This document shows, piece by piece, positions 22,441 to 40,866 of a DNA stretch of 64,000 bases (position 1 is its first letter; every line of letters begins with the position of its first letter). The notes beneath the pieces are model-generated. The model searched no databases. It was not told where the DNA came from and saw only the letters and a list, made by a program, of their open reading frames with translations. This stretch comes from Apteryx mantelli (Eukaryota > Chordata > Aves > Apterygiformes > Apterygidae). The stretch is from contig NC_089981.1 in the NCBI RefSeq assembly GCF_036417845.1, forward strand, positions 61,690,768 through 61,754,767, written 5' to 3'. The translations under genes were made by a program, and so were the position numbers.

Positions 22441-25400
22441 GCACACACGTGTAGTATATCACAATATTACTGTAGATTGGAATATGGTATCACAATACTG
22501 AAGGTATGTAGTACTTGAGATTCTCTGATTCCAGTGTTAGGAAAAAGAGGATATGTTGCTGATAGACCTAGAAACACCTCTTTGAAAAAGCCAGAGAATG
22601 CATTTCTAAATAGCAAGATGGACTTTTTCAGGCTAAATTATGAACTACTGTCAGGAATATATGTACAGCTACATCCCTAGCAGTACCAACAGTTAGTAAA
22701 ATCATCTAAGAAGTCATCATATATTGATATGATTGTGAAGAGGCAGCTAGGCCTTTGGAAAATAATTTAGAAGGGCAGAAACCAAAGCACTTTTCCATCC
22801 TTAATTGGAAAACGAAAATCCTGCAGCCAGAGATACTTGCTCGTTGCATCAATGCACACATGGAAGAGTATTTTTAATTGGATGTTCACTATATGTACAA
22901 AAACAATTTACAATATTTTAAGAAAAGTCACATAAAATGGTACCCTCTTGCTTACTACGTTTGCCCGCTTGTCAAATTTATAAGCACACTTCTTCACTGC
23001 TAGCAAAAAAAGTCTGTAGTAAAGATTCTTGTCAACGTTCAAGAAAGTTTTCCCACGATATTCTTCCACATTAAAGATAAAACAAACAAAAACCTAGCAA
23101 AGCACAATGAGCAGCCTATGTTGGAAGAAGATTTTAAGCACCTTGCTCCCTGGCCTGAAAAGGCATGAAAAAAAACACAGAAGCAATTGCTACAATTTGA
23201 GGTATTTAGAATGAAGAAAGTATCAACTTTATTGGACAGGTTCTTCCTAGTAAATTATAATTTTTGATGTCAAGATGTGAAAGGAGGATTGCCTACAGTA
23301 AAAAGATAAGTAGTAAAGGTTAGGACCATGATTTTACAGAGGATGGAAGAAAAACTTTGCCATAGCAGAATTCGACTTCTAAAGAAAGACAGGACAAAAA
23401 TCGCACATCATAGTAATGGAAATTTTTTCTGGGAAATCTCACTCTGAAAGAGATTGTGCAGTGGTTGTCAAACCAGCTGAACACATACTGAGTCACTGCA
23501 ATTTGTACTCCTTGTTGGCTCTTAGAATTAAGGATGTAAGTTGGGCTGCTATTGATCCAGTGTTGGAAGCCCTGCAACAAGCAGCGTTTTGTATGTAGGT
23601 GGGTGATCAGTATCAACTGGCCACACTGAGAGGAGTAGTTAAAGTCCTGTTTTATTCTGAAAAGTGACTCTGTAGAAGTGGCATCATGGTGTTCCCTATT
23701 TATTGCATCTCAGTGATTTCCGCATCTAGTTTGCACAGTATATAAATAAAGAAATTTTTTCTTCCAGCTGCAACTTCTACTAACTCAAGCCAACTTAGTA
23801 GCTGAAAGTCAGCCTGGGTTCTCTTCCATTTCTTAAATACTATCAATACTGAAAATTGTGTATAAATACATTACTCTGTGCATCTGTTTATACAGATATG
23901 CTGTAAATGAAAGCTGATTCTGCATCTGCAATTGGAATTTATTTGCAACACTGATGATTCATAACACAGAATCCTGTTCAGTCTCCTCATGTTTGATGCC
24001 AGTTCTTTAGGTCAAACAGAAGAAAAAAAATTACTATGTTTGACACCACTGAACAGGTGCAGATCAAAGAATTAAAAATTTTATACTTTCCTAAGATTGT
24101 TTTTTCTACATAAACCATATTTTCAATATAAATGACAGCAATTTTGCAATAAAATGTAACAGTCTATTTTCTCACTCATAAAAACTGAGCATAAAACTCA
24201 AGAGGACTCAGCAGCTAGATTTTAACAGCAAACTTCTAAGTCATATTTCATGAAAAATTTTCAAAACTGTTTAAGGGACTCAGTTATCTAAAACCACTAG
24301 TTTGAAAAAAGAGGTGCATACATATGACAATCTACTAACTGACATAGATATCTTATTAAAAGAATTAAAAATTATGAAAAACAAAGTAACACAGACTAAG
24401 AATGTGTAATTCAAACAAAATTAAAATGTAATATTTAATATCCTTAATAAAAATCTTTTTATCACAAGATATAACTCCAAAAGGGCTTTCTGAGGAAGTT
24501 TCCAAGATGTATATTTGTTCATGAGGAAAATGAGGGAATATATAATAGATAAATGTATACCAATTAATCCGAACATTCCAAACCTTGAAATTTGTTTCCA
24601 ACTCATTTACTTGCATCTTTATTAAAATGAATATAATGAAAATGACTTTTTATGTTTTGTACTAACAAAAAAGTTCAATATATTTTTTTATAAATTACAA
24701 GTTATTGGGCAAATTACAGCAATACACACTTTTGCCATTTAGGATGCTATTTCCTTTAAGAGTATTAATCTTACAGCTAAAGAAGATTAACTCCAGTACA
24801 TCAAAGCTACAGTGTAAATGGTTAAATTTCTGCAAGGTAAACATAGGCTAGATAAAGTTACAGCCACTGAATGCTTCCAAGTCAATGACATTGCTTTCTG
24901 CCTAGTTTACTAATACATTATGTACTGAAAGGCACTGACTTTATCTAAATACATATAAGAATCTTCATGTTTACAGAGTAAGCACTTTCAAAATTGCTAA
25001 ATTATTGCAAGAATTTTTAATTGGTGCTTAAATTCTCCCTGGAAATCCCAGTACATTTAACATACTGCAGTATAGTCCTTCTAGGAATATCCTTGATAAA
25101 TTATTTTTATGTTGCTCCATCAGTTCTTATAGCTAACTAAATTCTTCAGTGGTTTACAACATCTTCTATGAAGAAAAAGCTGTGATTTGTCAGAGCAGAC
25201 AAAGCTGGGCTTTAATCCATTCCTATAACCATATTGCCAAGTCTTTATTGTTTACATTGCGTCTCAATTAAGAGACAGGCAGGACACCTGGTACTTCTTT
25301 ATCTAAGTCCCACGGGCTGCCAGATGACTCAAAATCCATAACAGGTGCTAAGGCAGTGTAAGTGTAGCATCATTAGCACAGGCTAGAATTGGATAAAATT

Positions 25401-28400
25401 TGGACTATGCTTAACCACTTACAACACTCAATTATGAAATGAAAAATGTAACTGCTCTGCACGATGCTCCTTTTCTAAAGTTCACACAAAGACACTTTTA
25501 AAGATACGTAGAATTAAACTGCAAGCCTACTGGACTTAACATAAATCCTAAGTTTAGTATAAATATTCTCCAGAATTAAGCTATATAAATAACTCCTTTA
25601 AGATAACTGTATAAAAGTATTACAATGAGTTTATGCTCACTAAATCAAATAAATTCTAATTCTGATTGTCTGCTTATGCAAAAAAAAGCCAAAACTGATG
25701 CTCAGAGCCCTAGCAATTTCAAAGTTAAGGGAATAATTGCTGAATTAATAGTATTTATGCAATGCTTCTACTGTGTAGAACTCGGAAGTTATTTTATTTT
25801 AAGGACTATGGCAAATGAAAGCGTCTTATGAAAGGATTTTAAAAACAACAAGGTTCAAGTGAAAAATTAAAGGACAAAAGATTTCTTCATACTGAAAACC
25901 CATTGCAAATATGTCAGTACTGAGAAATTAAACTAAGTATTAAGCTTAGACAATGGCAGAACACACCTCATGAGAGAAAAAATGAGTATCAGAAATTTTA
26001 CAGTGGGCAATTACTTAAGAACTATCTGTATCTAAATGTGCAGTAATCAAATTAAGTTTCTATTTAATATTGTAATTATCAAGAACACAAAATAGTGATT
26101 TTATTACCAGAGTAAGCAGTAACAAAGTACAGTAAACTGTCATTTAAGACAGTGTCATAGTATCTGTGATAAGCAGCATATTGGCTTAAACTAATGCACT
26201 ATATGCCTCTAGGGAATGACAGGCTCAGAGACTGGGTTTTAACATCAGAATCTATCCATTAATCTTGACTTAAATATAATCTACTCTGCAGTAAGAGGAA
26301 GAATGGGCATTCAATGAATTATCTGTTTGAAATACAGCAGGAGCAGATTAACACAAACATATAGTAAGAAGTCTCAGTTTTGCTACTATTTATTGTGTAT
26401 TTCTCATTTTACAAAACCCTGAATTGCATTTTAGCATGAAATAAAAAATATACTAAGATCAAATGGCTAACAATACCAGAAAGACCAATATCTCAAGACT
26501 ATAACAGATTACTGATTCAATTTACTGGTCATGTGGTTAAGAGACTAATGACAGTATTTACAAATATCCCACTTGTCTATGCTTTAGTAACAGGCTACAA
26601 AGGTGAAAACAAAACAGTGAAGGAAACAGTGCTGAGGTCCTTACGCAGGCAGAATTTCTACTCCAACTTCTGGGGAGGATTTGTCTTTTTAATGTTTCCA
26701 AGATAGGAATCAATGGACTATAACATTTGTTCTGTTATTTATTTTGAAGCCAATTGCAACTAGCACTGTTTTAGGCTTTCAGAATGGCTTACAAAAAGTC
26801 TCTGATGTAGCGTGTCTGCAGAAGACAGCAGGCTGCAAGAGAGGCAAAGATACGACAGGCCAGAGGACTGAAGTTTATTAAGGATGTTGCAAAAATGTAC
26901 CAATGAGAGATGCTAAGCCATTGTAACCACCACTCCATCCCACAAATAATGTAGATACCATAGGCTGAAGGGAACTATTAATGCCAGGTTTGAGGAGAGA
27001 GATTTACCTCTGCCCTGACACTTTGGCATTATATCAATTTAAACTCAAATAATTAAGACTGATGTATACAAAAACAAGAAAGCAAAGCTGACTCTTTGCT
27101 CTCTGGTATTAGCTCGAGTGCAGAAGCCTACTGTTTTCACACACTCAAAAGTATAAATTTATACCTTAAATTCTTTCTCTCCATAAATAGACATATTCAT
27201 TGATGATGAATACAGCTATGAAAATGCCTTTCATGAAGGCATCACTACAAACTGCAAAATAACACAAGTTTTAAATTATACTAATTCAAAACATTGTCCA
27301 GTACAAAGACTACCTGTATAGACACTAATTCTTCTGCAATTTCATACTACATAGTAATGAAGAAAACTTCTCATAAGGGAAATTTTGCCATTAGTCCCAA
27401 CATGTATTTTAAGAAATTTTATAACTACCTTTCTTTTTTCTTTTAAAGTTGAACATTTTCTCTTTACTCTGGGTTGCTGCAGTACAGCTATGAGATAATC
27501 TACTCCTAAATCTCTTCAGATGGCAGTAAAGTCTTCTTCAGTTTTTAAAATCAGATGACAGGCATCTTTTATGTGAAGGAAGAAAACAAATATTCATTCT
27601 CAGTTATTCCCCTATTTTGAAGAGCAATTAGTAAAGCAGCCCTTTCACCCTCCTCGCTAGTGCTGTCAAGCTGTTGAGAGCAGTCTGCAACACTACAATG
27701 GTACTATTGTGAACACAATCTGGGCTTCCTTCCCACAGAGAGTTAAATGGGCAGTTCCTGCTGCCCATGATTGGTGTCCAGTGAAACAATACTTAAGAGC
27801 CAGGTTTTATCAGTTCCACGCCAAAGCAGTGAATCCAGGGAACCCAAGCCTTCATATCATGCTGAACCATATGCCAACCCTGCCGGCCCCAAAGGTTTAT
27901 CACTAAGAATCAGGATCCATCATGTCCCCTGTGAAATTTCACTTCACATACCTTCTGTGAAATGCATGGCTTTGCTGAAAATTGACCTTTTTCCACAATT
28001 GGCAAGAACAGATGGATGGTAACTATGGTTTGGCAAACAGAAATTAAAAGATTTTCTAATAGCCTGCATTCTTATATGTATGGGAGGAGAAGCATTTAGA
28101 AGGAAACAGATATACTGGTGACCCATAGATCTATTCAGGTGCAGTCAATCAGCAATTAAACTATTATCTCCAATGTCTAAGAAGTATATTGTGATTAATT
28201 TGATTGGCCAGGCTATGATTAGGACTCATGTTCTTCAAACTACCATACGGTAATTCTAATTACTGCAATACTAATTTTTAATCCTTGCTTTACGTTAGTT
28301 TCATTTTTTTTCTATTAAATTTGCAGCACATGCAGAATAAACTGTATTTTGTACGCCTTATTTGTTATCATTTTGAACTGTTTAATTAGTGAATACTGTT

Positions 28401-31400
28401 ATATGAAGAATATTCTATTTCCAGCTAAACATTTTCACATATTCACAGGTCCTGTTAGAGAACACAGACAACCAATGGACTTGTTTCTATTTCATCCACA
28501 ATTTTTCTGATGCACATATCATCTTTTAATCCCTGCACTGGCAGAGAAAAGTATGCCCCAACTGTTTTGATTACCACATGTAGAATGATGCAGAAACAGT
28601 TTGCCAATATCTTATTCAACTCTTCTCAAAACAACATTTTAGTTCCTAAAAATTACTGTTTGTCAATTTTGCTTGTTACAAGTAATCCTCCATGTTTCCC
28701 CCCAGTTTAAATAACAGAATAAGCCATACAAAAAGGCATATACTTATTCTTTTTATATACACAGCTTCTAGTGTTTTAACATACAAAACTTTCGAGTTAT
28801 TTGTAAGCCCCTTACCTGTTATTTGTGGTGAATTTATGACCAGAAGAGGATTAAATCAACATATAATGCTCTCTTTTGAAAAATAAAAACATGGCTTAAA
28901 TAGTTTAAAAAAGGATTCTTAGTTTAATCTTAGAAAAGACAGGAAAATTTGCTTTATCTTCCCAGGTTTTATTCACAGAGTTCTGGGAGCTATCAGAGAA
29001 ATCTGTATGAATTTTAACACCTTAAGGGGGCAAGAATCTTAATATTTTAACAAAAGGTTTTTGTTATCGAAAACATTTAATTAATTAACAAGGTTAAGTA
29101 GGTATTAACAAAAAAACCCTGTCATTTTGTGTTAGGTACAATGCGACCACTCTGCATAAGATTGAATTAGTTTATCTTTGTCCTTCTAGTTTAATGACTC
29201 TCAGCCTTTTTCTCCCTGTATGTTTTTGTTTAAAGGAGGGATCTATAGACATTTAAAAACATTTTATAATGAAAGAGTGACTGCTCTATTAACTTCCAAC
29301 ATACATAAATTTCCTACCTTAAAAAGAAGAACTCCCACCTCTCAAGTGATCCAAATTCAGAAGTTCTAGGAGGCTCATAAAGCACTTCACTACTTTTCTG
29401 GGTAGCCCACTGATATCCTTTTACTTTAAATCAGAATCCCCACAACATAAGCTAATAAATAAACTAAAAGGTCTAGCTATATTTTATACAGAAATCAGCT
29501 GAACCAATTCCCCCCTTTTCAGATGAGTAAATTTAATTCATGAAAGAATGTAGATGTAAAAGAACCTAAAGTATATTTTTCTGAACTATAGGAAAAGATC
29601 TGAATCCCCCCCAAACTTGGATACAATGTCAACAGAGCACTCAGTATTTTTTATAAGTGCAAGTATTATAGCAATTGTATTACTACAGTCAATCAGATTT
29701 GTCTCATTTGATACTTTGCTCTTGCACCACTTTCAAGGAAGTCTCATGCATTTCATTAGGAAAGAATAATTAAAAAAATAAAGCTGTACTACTAATTCAG
29801 AACCAAATTACAGACATCTTGTGCTGACAGATGACAGCAACATTATTACCCTCAAACCCATGTGCTTACACTATACCTCTTTAATAGATACTCCTAGTAT
29901 CCTCAGCTAGTTCAGATCTGCAAACAGCCCATAAAAAGTCAGAGGCAGAGAGAGAAGAGCTACTAAGGCAGAGAAGGCAGGTTCTGTGGGATTAGAGGCA
30001 GGGAAATTATGGAAGAAAATATGCTTACCTATATGTGTACAAAACCAGAACTGCTTTTAAACAAGAATGAGTATTTGTGTGTATTTTGCAAAATAACTCT
30101 CACAGACTACATATAGGAAAATATACATGAAAACATAATACATTACAACTACAGAAGCAGTGCTTCCAAGTTTTGCATTTAAATTTACTCTTAGTATTAA
30201 AAAAATGTATTCTTCAGAAGAAAAAAAGCAGCAACAAAGAACACTGACTGAAATAATGTGTATGGCCCTAACATGAAAATGCAGTAAATATAGCAGCTTG
30301 GTACAACACATCTGCAAGTACTGCTCAAGCAGTTATTTGAAGTGTCTGTGTGACAAATACTAAGACAAGAGTTTAAAAACCTATCACAAATGCTGGTTCA
30401 ATCAGTTGTCTCTAGTGGCTAAAATCAAAGGCATTTAAAGCGATGCTTTGGAATTATTCATTGCAAAACAATCCTATTCTTTCAACAGGTAACTAATAAA
30501 TGATGGCTGAGAACAGGCTTGCACTACCCCTGAGGTCCAATTGTTACTCAGAACACTGCCTACTCTTGTTCCCCGGTGTTGCATTTTAACTCTAATTGCA
30601 CGATCAAGCCAATAAATTGGACTCAAGGGACAAAAAAACACTACAAAAGGACCTACCCTGACAAAACCAGAGGTTGCAAGAAAATGCACTTCAAACAGAA
30701 GTGAGGCAAGACGAGACAAGCAAAGGAGAGGTATCAAAGCTTGAAAGACAGGCATTAATACTGACAGATTACTGTAATTCTGGCTGTCAAGATGATCGAT
30801 TTAAGCAGCATATGCCAATCAATACTCTCCTCATTTACTGAGCAACATTAGATATATAGTTAGGTAAGATGTCCTCAAGATAGGATTCAAACTATACTTA
30901 ACAAGTATAAATAGCACAATTTATGCTTCGGAATCTTAGCCAGTTTCATTTGGCCTTTTTTTTAATTGAGCAAACTTAAGAGCAATGCTGTTATCCATAT
31001 AAAAGTTAATTTTACATGGTTCTATTATATTGCATTGCCATTACTTACACAAATGTTTTACAATCTGTGTTCAAATTGTACCAATTTTTAGCATAACATT
31101 GCAAAATACTGATCTTCAATAGGAACATTCTTAAATGCAGCAATTACTTAAATACTTTTCATTTTCCTTTTTCCATTAGTGGTTTGCCATTCTGAGTACT
31201 TTAGCTATCCATGGTTTACAAGAAAACATATCTTCCTAGTATTCCTCTGGAATTTTTCTTACAACAGTTCCTTATTGTCCAAATATACTTGTGACATCAG
31301 TGAAAAGTACATTAATTAGATGTACTAGTTCAGGGAGAAAATTCTATAAAGATGATCTGAAATGCTGTTAGTGTCTATATATCTCTATATAGTCCTACAT

Positions 31401-31417
31401 ACACACACACACACACA
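31401..31417 (+). repeat. (AC)n microsatellite flanked by CTATATAG motifs
   Basis: The (AC) run is bracketed by repeated CTATATAG words (about 31385-31392 and 31434-31442), which make a weak inverted arrangement. No gene is associated with it. Confidence 0.75.
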
Positions 31418-34415
31418 TATGTGCATATATGACTCTATATAGTGATATATAACTTTTTTCTTATACTAGGCCTTCTAAAACGTGAAGAGAAACTGTTAAC
31501 ACATGATTCCTTTATACTGGAATACCTGAATGGTCTATTAAAACAATCTGATATTTACAAATGCCTTGGAAATCTTTGGAAGTTTTGAACGTTTTTCAGG
31601 TTTTATATATAGGCATTTAAGTAATCACATTCTGAGTTACTAGAGGATGAGGAGAGTTGTCAGCACAGTTCAGATTTGGGAAGAATTGCAAAACTGAATA
31701 TTAGCATACAGGAAAGACTGAACATAGTATTCTCTACATCACGGTTGTTCCTCAAACTTGGAAAACAAATTCCATTATTAAACTGTGAAATGGATTTTAG
31801 AAATACTCTGTCTTCTTCTGGAAGAAACAGCAGGGTCATATGATGAATTCATCTGTACCTCTTATCTGAACTCATATCAGATAAGGCTACAATGGTATGA
31901 TTTGTGGATGGGATAAACATTCACCAAAATTATAAAGTTTTCACTTATTTGTTGTAATGCATATAGAGAAATATCTACAAAGTGTATTAAGCATTTAGCT
32001 GTACTGTCCACTTCTCACCTGTGATGACAGAATAATCAGCAACAGGTATTTTAAAATCTTATTAATGCCCCATATCAAAAATGTACTGTCAGAAATATGA
32101 TGAAGCTTGGTGGGAATCTTGGCGGGAATCTTGGCATGTGGCAGTTCAACGAAAATCGTAAAACAAAACACAGAAAAAGAGCAATTATAATGGCATGCAT
32201 TATTTCCATTCAAGGATACCAAATTTATTAGTGGTACCATGAAAAGAGAATCTATGCTACATAGTTGAGACAAGGCGAGAGACAGAATACTCCTTAGGCA
32301 CCCTTACGCTTTTTCTATATGATACACTGTTATCACTGATGCAGTATCATCACATTCTTTTTTCTTTTCTTACAGATGTGTATGCATCTGTAAGACAAAA
32401 CATTTGATTTAGAGGAAGGGAAACTGGCATTGCCAAAATCTGTGCATTGCAGCTTCAACTTATAAGTTTCTGTATTAATGACCCAAATATTAAGAAGAGA
32501 TCTATAGCAAGAATGCAATAAAATCCAAATACAGTTCTGCAGGATAAAGACTCTTTAGGATACTGCAACTTTGTAAACAAAGTTCTTTTAACATGTAATA
32601 CTGTTTTTCCTGCATATTTTATTATTCTAAAAATATTCAAAGAGTACATTTTCAGCAACTGGAGACATGCACTCATCCTTATTCAAAGCCTTTTCTGTGT
32701 AGAGGAGTTTCTTGTGCTACCATGGGATTGACAGCTGCGCCTCAGATGCAAAGAAACCATCCTTATAAACACAGGAGGGCAAATCAGCCCATGGGTTCAG
32801 ATAGCTCTTCAAGGTTAAATGACAGAAATCTCCAAAATCTTCACAAATTACATTTTGAAAATGTAAATCAAATATTAGTAATTAAATGAGACAAACGTAG
32901 ACTGAGAATCTGAAGTGTACTCTTTGCTCACTATACATCATTGACAATGAACCACTTTTTTTGGTATCATTTTAAAGATAATCTTTCCAATGCTTGAAAT
33001 TCTATCTTGAGGCAGATGTTGGTCAAGCAGGCACAACAAATAGAGAAGCTACCGTTTCCAATAAAACCCTCTGCTGGGGTGGTTGAGTTAAAGCATATCA
33101 AATCAAGCAAGAAACCTTCTTCTGTGCTAGTTTTTAATATAGAAGAAACTTTAAGAAACACCTCAGACACATTACTTTATTCATAAAAGTGACTGTCTTT
33201 GAAGAAGCCATATGGGGTCAGTGTTTTCCCTCTCTCTGGAAGACAACTGCCTAAAAAGGTTAGCTACAATATATCAATTACCAACTGTTCAGGAATACAA
33301 TGTCAAAAAAAAAGATGGGGGGAGTTCTTTACTAATCAAAAGACAAAACAAGAGATAGAGTTTCCCCAACTATTTACAAAACAGCCTTAAAAGTTTGACC
33401 TGCTGATTCTCTGTTCCATTTTATTTTAAATTTTAAGCACTTCATGTTTTTCTTGATTGTCATTCTGTCCTAGCAGATTACTGCAAGAGCAAGATCCTGT
33501 AGTTCAAAACAAATACTCATCAATAATGAAATACAGCATTTAACATCTTCAAATACTGCTTTTTGTGGGTTTTCTCCTCTACTTTTTATGGTGGAGGGCC
33601 CATTTTTCCTTCCATTATTCAATATTAACTGAAATACGCAGATGAATGAGACATTTTATGGTAAGCTTTTTGTATAATGTATTTCATTTCTTTGATGATT
33701 TTTTTTTCTCACATACTTCTGCAATGTAAGTATTTCAAATTTGCACCAAACAGTTGATGCAAATTTTCTAGTTTTAACAACAAAGACTGCTTTATTAAAT
33801 CAATCAGATCAATTAAGATTTATTCTGTAATAATTTGTAGACTGATTAAAACAGTACTACTTCTTTGCTGTTTAAATTCATCTGTTTTATATGACAATAG
33901 AAAAATTCAAATCCAACTGATTGAAGAATTCTTGTTATTTGGTCAAAGACTTTGTAGATTATTATAAAGAAGTGAAAATTATGCTATGGTAGTTATGGAT
34001 AAAAGTCATCTATATTCAAGATGTTCTAAAATTTCAGATTTAAAAGCTAACTGGGATTTCTTACTGAGGGTGCAGCTGTATATTGGGTTGCATCTTTTGG
34101 AGAGGGGAATACTACATAAGACAGAAAGCACTGCAGTTTCTGAACTGCATTATCTGAAGTGCAGATAGTTTGAGTGGAATAACTATTAATACTCCAAAAT
34201 TTGTGTGCAGTGCGTACAAAGTAACACAATAGTTGTTTCACATTTGAAATTCCACTCTCACAAGGTTTCTAGTATTTTTCCCATTTTGTTGTGTGATTTA
34301 AATGATTTTAACAAGTTGGATCATTGGAGGTGCCCACTACACCGAGTAAACAACATTACCTTGGTATACCTGCTGGTATCTGACTAACAGCTGTTGCCTG
34401 TTCAGGAAGTTTAAG

Positions 34416-34454
34416 TATGCTTTTATATATGCTTTTTATATATGCTTTTATATA
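34416..34454 (+). repeat. Short tandem repeat, TATGCTTTTATATA unit
   Basis: About 2.7 copies of a 13-15 bp unit lie head to tail with small length differences in the T run. This is a minisatellite-like expansion inside the 22.6-kb intron. Confidence 0.75.
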
Positions 34455-37400
34455 AAACACCCTCTGAATTCAGAATGTGATAAAGTGCTTGCTCTCATAT
34501 GTAGGCCATTAATAAAACTATTTGTATCAGGAATTTCCATACAATTTAGTAAATAATGAGTATTTATGAATCCCCCAAATATAGGCCGCCTTACATTGTA
34601 GCAAAAACAATTGTTCTTAACATTCAGTGCCATTATCACAGCTGCAGTTATGAGTGTTACATTTCCCTTGCATAGACACAGCTAGAGTGTTTCCCCATGT
34701 CCTTTTAAAGACAATAAGAAATGCTACACAAGCCATGGGAAGAAGGAACACGTTATCCATGAGGCAGTGAAGGGGGTGCTGCTGCTTCATTAGGAAGACA
34801 ATACAAGTGTTCTGTGTGTCATCTGCTACTGCGTGCACATGCAGGCCCTACTGGTGAGGGGGTACCGCCCAAGAAAACAAGGCCACCAAAAGACAGTGAG
34901 GGACTGCAGAACCCTTGAAGGGGAAACTAAAGCAAATTCCAAAAATTGAAACCCCATCCAAAATGGCAATTTTCTCTCCGAAAATATCAAGCATTAAGTT
35001 AAAGCAGATTACCTGCCATGCTTGACTGATGTTTGCTGATAAGCTTTTAAAAAAATTTTTAAAGTAATTTTTTTTATCTTAAAATACTACAATTATGAAT
35101 CATATTCTTCAAGCACTCTGAGCAAAGAATGACAAAAACAGGGCACATGAAACCTTTTAAAATTCTTAATAAAATCAAAATTTCTACGTGTTTTGCTATC
35201 AGAGTTTGCTATCCAAAGTGTCAAAACAATGTTAGAAAGAGGAAGTGAATGACAGAATATTTGAATCTCAGAAAGACACTTCAGACCTTACAATATAGTC
35301 TCAAAGTCAGAGCAGACTATAAAAGGGAGATGAGTAGAATTTCCTGTATCCATGCAACCATTATTATACTATTCACACATACTACCCACTGTCACACCTT
35401 GATCAATGGACTAGTGCAATAAGGAAAAAGTTGCAATCAGGTTACATGAAGAGAACTGAATATCCCTGCTGATTACAAATGACAGCTGATTTTTTCAGCC
35501 AGGCCTGCACTTGAAAATGCCCTAACTCAGAGGATAGATAAATCCTCCTTGGAAGTAGGAGGACAAATGTCAGTGTCACTTACTTCACATTCTGTATGCA
35601 AACAAATTAGCAAAGTCTCAGTTAAACCTAGAGTTTATCATGATCCATTCTCACCATGAAGATCTGCAACATGACACTGTAAATATTCCTCAAAGATAGA
35701 TGAGCACAGACCTACATATCAGCTTGATCCTGAGTCAAAAAATGCCCACCAAGTATTATGTAGCCCAGTGAAATAAACCACAAACCTGCAGGCAGAGACT
35801 TCCGTATGCTGATATTCGCTTTGAAATTAACTATTTCTGTTGGTCTACTACATTAGTAAAAGAGCGTAAGGCTTGAATTTGATCTTATCCTATTTGACAG
35901 AAGTCTCAACTATTCTTGTCCACTCAAGATCCACATTAAACTGAACTTCTGTACCATCTTCAAAGTTTCTAATAAATCAGCACTGCTCTAATATATTAGA
36001 TACTCATAAATAAGTAAATAAAAATTAATTTAAATCAGATCAGTTCAGAAGTCTTCTTCACTGACACCGTTATGCTCCTGGACAAATGGGAAGCCTTTAT
36101 TATCAGCTCTCATCTTCCAGCTGGGTCTCTGCTTTTGGTCTACCTTCTGAAAAATAGCTGTTCTATTTTTTATTTTTCCCTTCTTGAAAACATATTATAT
36201 TGTTTTCACCATTCTGAGTCCTCTTTTTCATTGTTCCAAGTACATAGGCTAGGAGAGACTATCTTGATCAGAGTCCTGTGTTCCACAAGAGATATTAAGT
36301 CTGGAGGGGTCTCCAGAAAAGCTATTTTAGCACAGACCATAAAATATTTCCCACTTCCCCTCGCATCAGCCCACAACAAACTTAAAAGCTAGTAGTGGAA
36401 GACTACAGCCATACCTAAATTGTACAGAGGAAAAGAGCTAGAGACCCTACAGATAATCTCCAGTGTCTTCAATTCCCTGCTATTGCAGGAACCTAATTAG
36501 GTTAGACTTTCAAATATTCCAAGTAAACAGACTGTGGTCCATGTTATAGGAAACTCCCACCAGCCCTTGCCATTCTTATCTGGGGGAAATTCCTTCTTGC
36601 CCTCAAATCTGGCCATGGGTTGAACACCAAAAGCATGTATAAGACGTTTTTAATCAGAGTGTTTTTAAAAACACTGAAAGCTGTGCCAAACTTTGAAGGG
36701 TAGCATTTGACATTTTTTGCTGTCCTCCACTGACACAACTGACTCCTCCATAGCCTAATTCAGGCCAGGGGCAGGTTGTAGGGTTTTTTCTAATCTCACT
36801 GCAAGCAAATAGTTTTTAAAGAACTGCTCATACCTCTCATAGGTGTGGGATTAACTAACACAAATGTTTGCACTTACAGTACATAACATTTTAATTTCTG
36901 AAGTATTATACAAAGCACTAAATATAAGATATTTCAAGCCAGGTGGAAAAAGAATTCCACTGACTACTTACAGCCACCCTTTAAATCCAGTGCACAGTCA
37001 ACTGGTACTTCATAAGCTTAACAAGTCACGATATAAGAATCACCAAACAATGCTATTTAATATTAAATATAAGTAGTGCTTTTCACTGTTACCATGCTAA
37101 TCATATTAACTGACAGATATCAACATTTTAACAGAGGTGGCATTATGTCATAAATGACATGTAGCAATTTGATGCATATAAAAAACACAGTTTGGAGAAT
37201 TAGAATTGTATTAATAGAGAGCATGCAATGTACAGCTCTCAAGAACTCCCCAGTTCCCTAGATATTGAGCTGGCAAGCTATGTCTGAGGAATTTATTACA
37301 ACTTCCATATTTTGCAAAGAAGCTGAAACATACAAAAATTTTTTTTAGTACTGAAAGTTTGTTATTTCAAAGTAAATTGTTTTTCCATTGCTCACCACTG

Positions 37401-38366
37401 TAGATCAATATAATACTATAAGCTATCACTTTTCATGGTATAATGATGACAACACATTTTAAATTCCTTGATTAAGCCGCTTGAGTAATGACAAAAAGAT
37501 TGGATCTTTCCAAACATGCAAATACAATGAATCAACATCTGTCATCTACAGAAATGGTACAAACGTCATCTAATGTGATCACATCAAACACCATCCATCA
37601 TTCATCATTCATCTTTAACTCCACTTCATCATATTTAAAGTGAAAACAAAAACAAAACTCTACAAGTATTAACAGTCAATCTGAGAAAAAATACGGTATT
37701 TTAGGAATAGTTTATCACAAGACAAATACAAATATCCACAGTCTGGCTGAAAATTAAGCACAGACTTTTCTTTTGGATAAAAATTTATACTTACCTTTCA
37801 GTTTCTGAAATCAAAAAATAGCACTTCTTGTTGATTTAACTAGAAGGTTTATAACAGAACTCAATCTTACAAAAGGGGAGGTGTAGAGTGACTTACATTA
37901 TGTTTTTTATTTTCTGGTTTGTAAATCTATTTTCCTGAGAGCATCCCTTTCAAAATATTACAATCAGTTTCAACAGAAAAAAATGAGATAGTCTTTTCTG
38001 ACATCCTTACAAAGACACTGACATCATTTTGACAACACCACCACACTCTGAGCCGAATAACAAAATTTCTCATTTTGAACCAAAATGGCATCCTTCATGG
38101 AACTGAAAAACAAAATTAAGTCATGTTAGTACTGCAGAAATACTTACTATCCTTAAGAAAAGAATGATTAGTAACACCATGACATTGCTATTTTGGAAAA
38201 AAGTCTACCCACAAAATGGTTATTAAAATAGTTTTGTTTTAAGGAGAAGTGATGAGAATATATTGTATGTCACAAAATACTAGAAAAAGGCCTTTTTTTA
38301 GCACTAAATCTATTCTCCACTTAATAAAATGATATGGTCTTCCTCTGAATACTTTCCTATCTGTTA

Positions 38367-40866
<2,500 letters not shown>
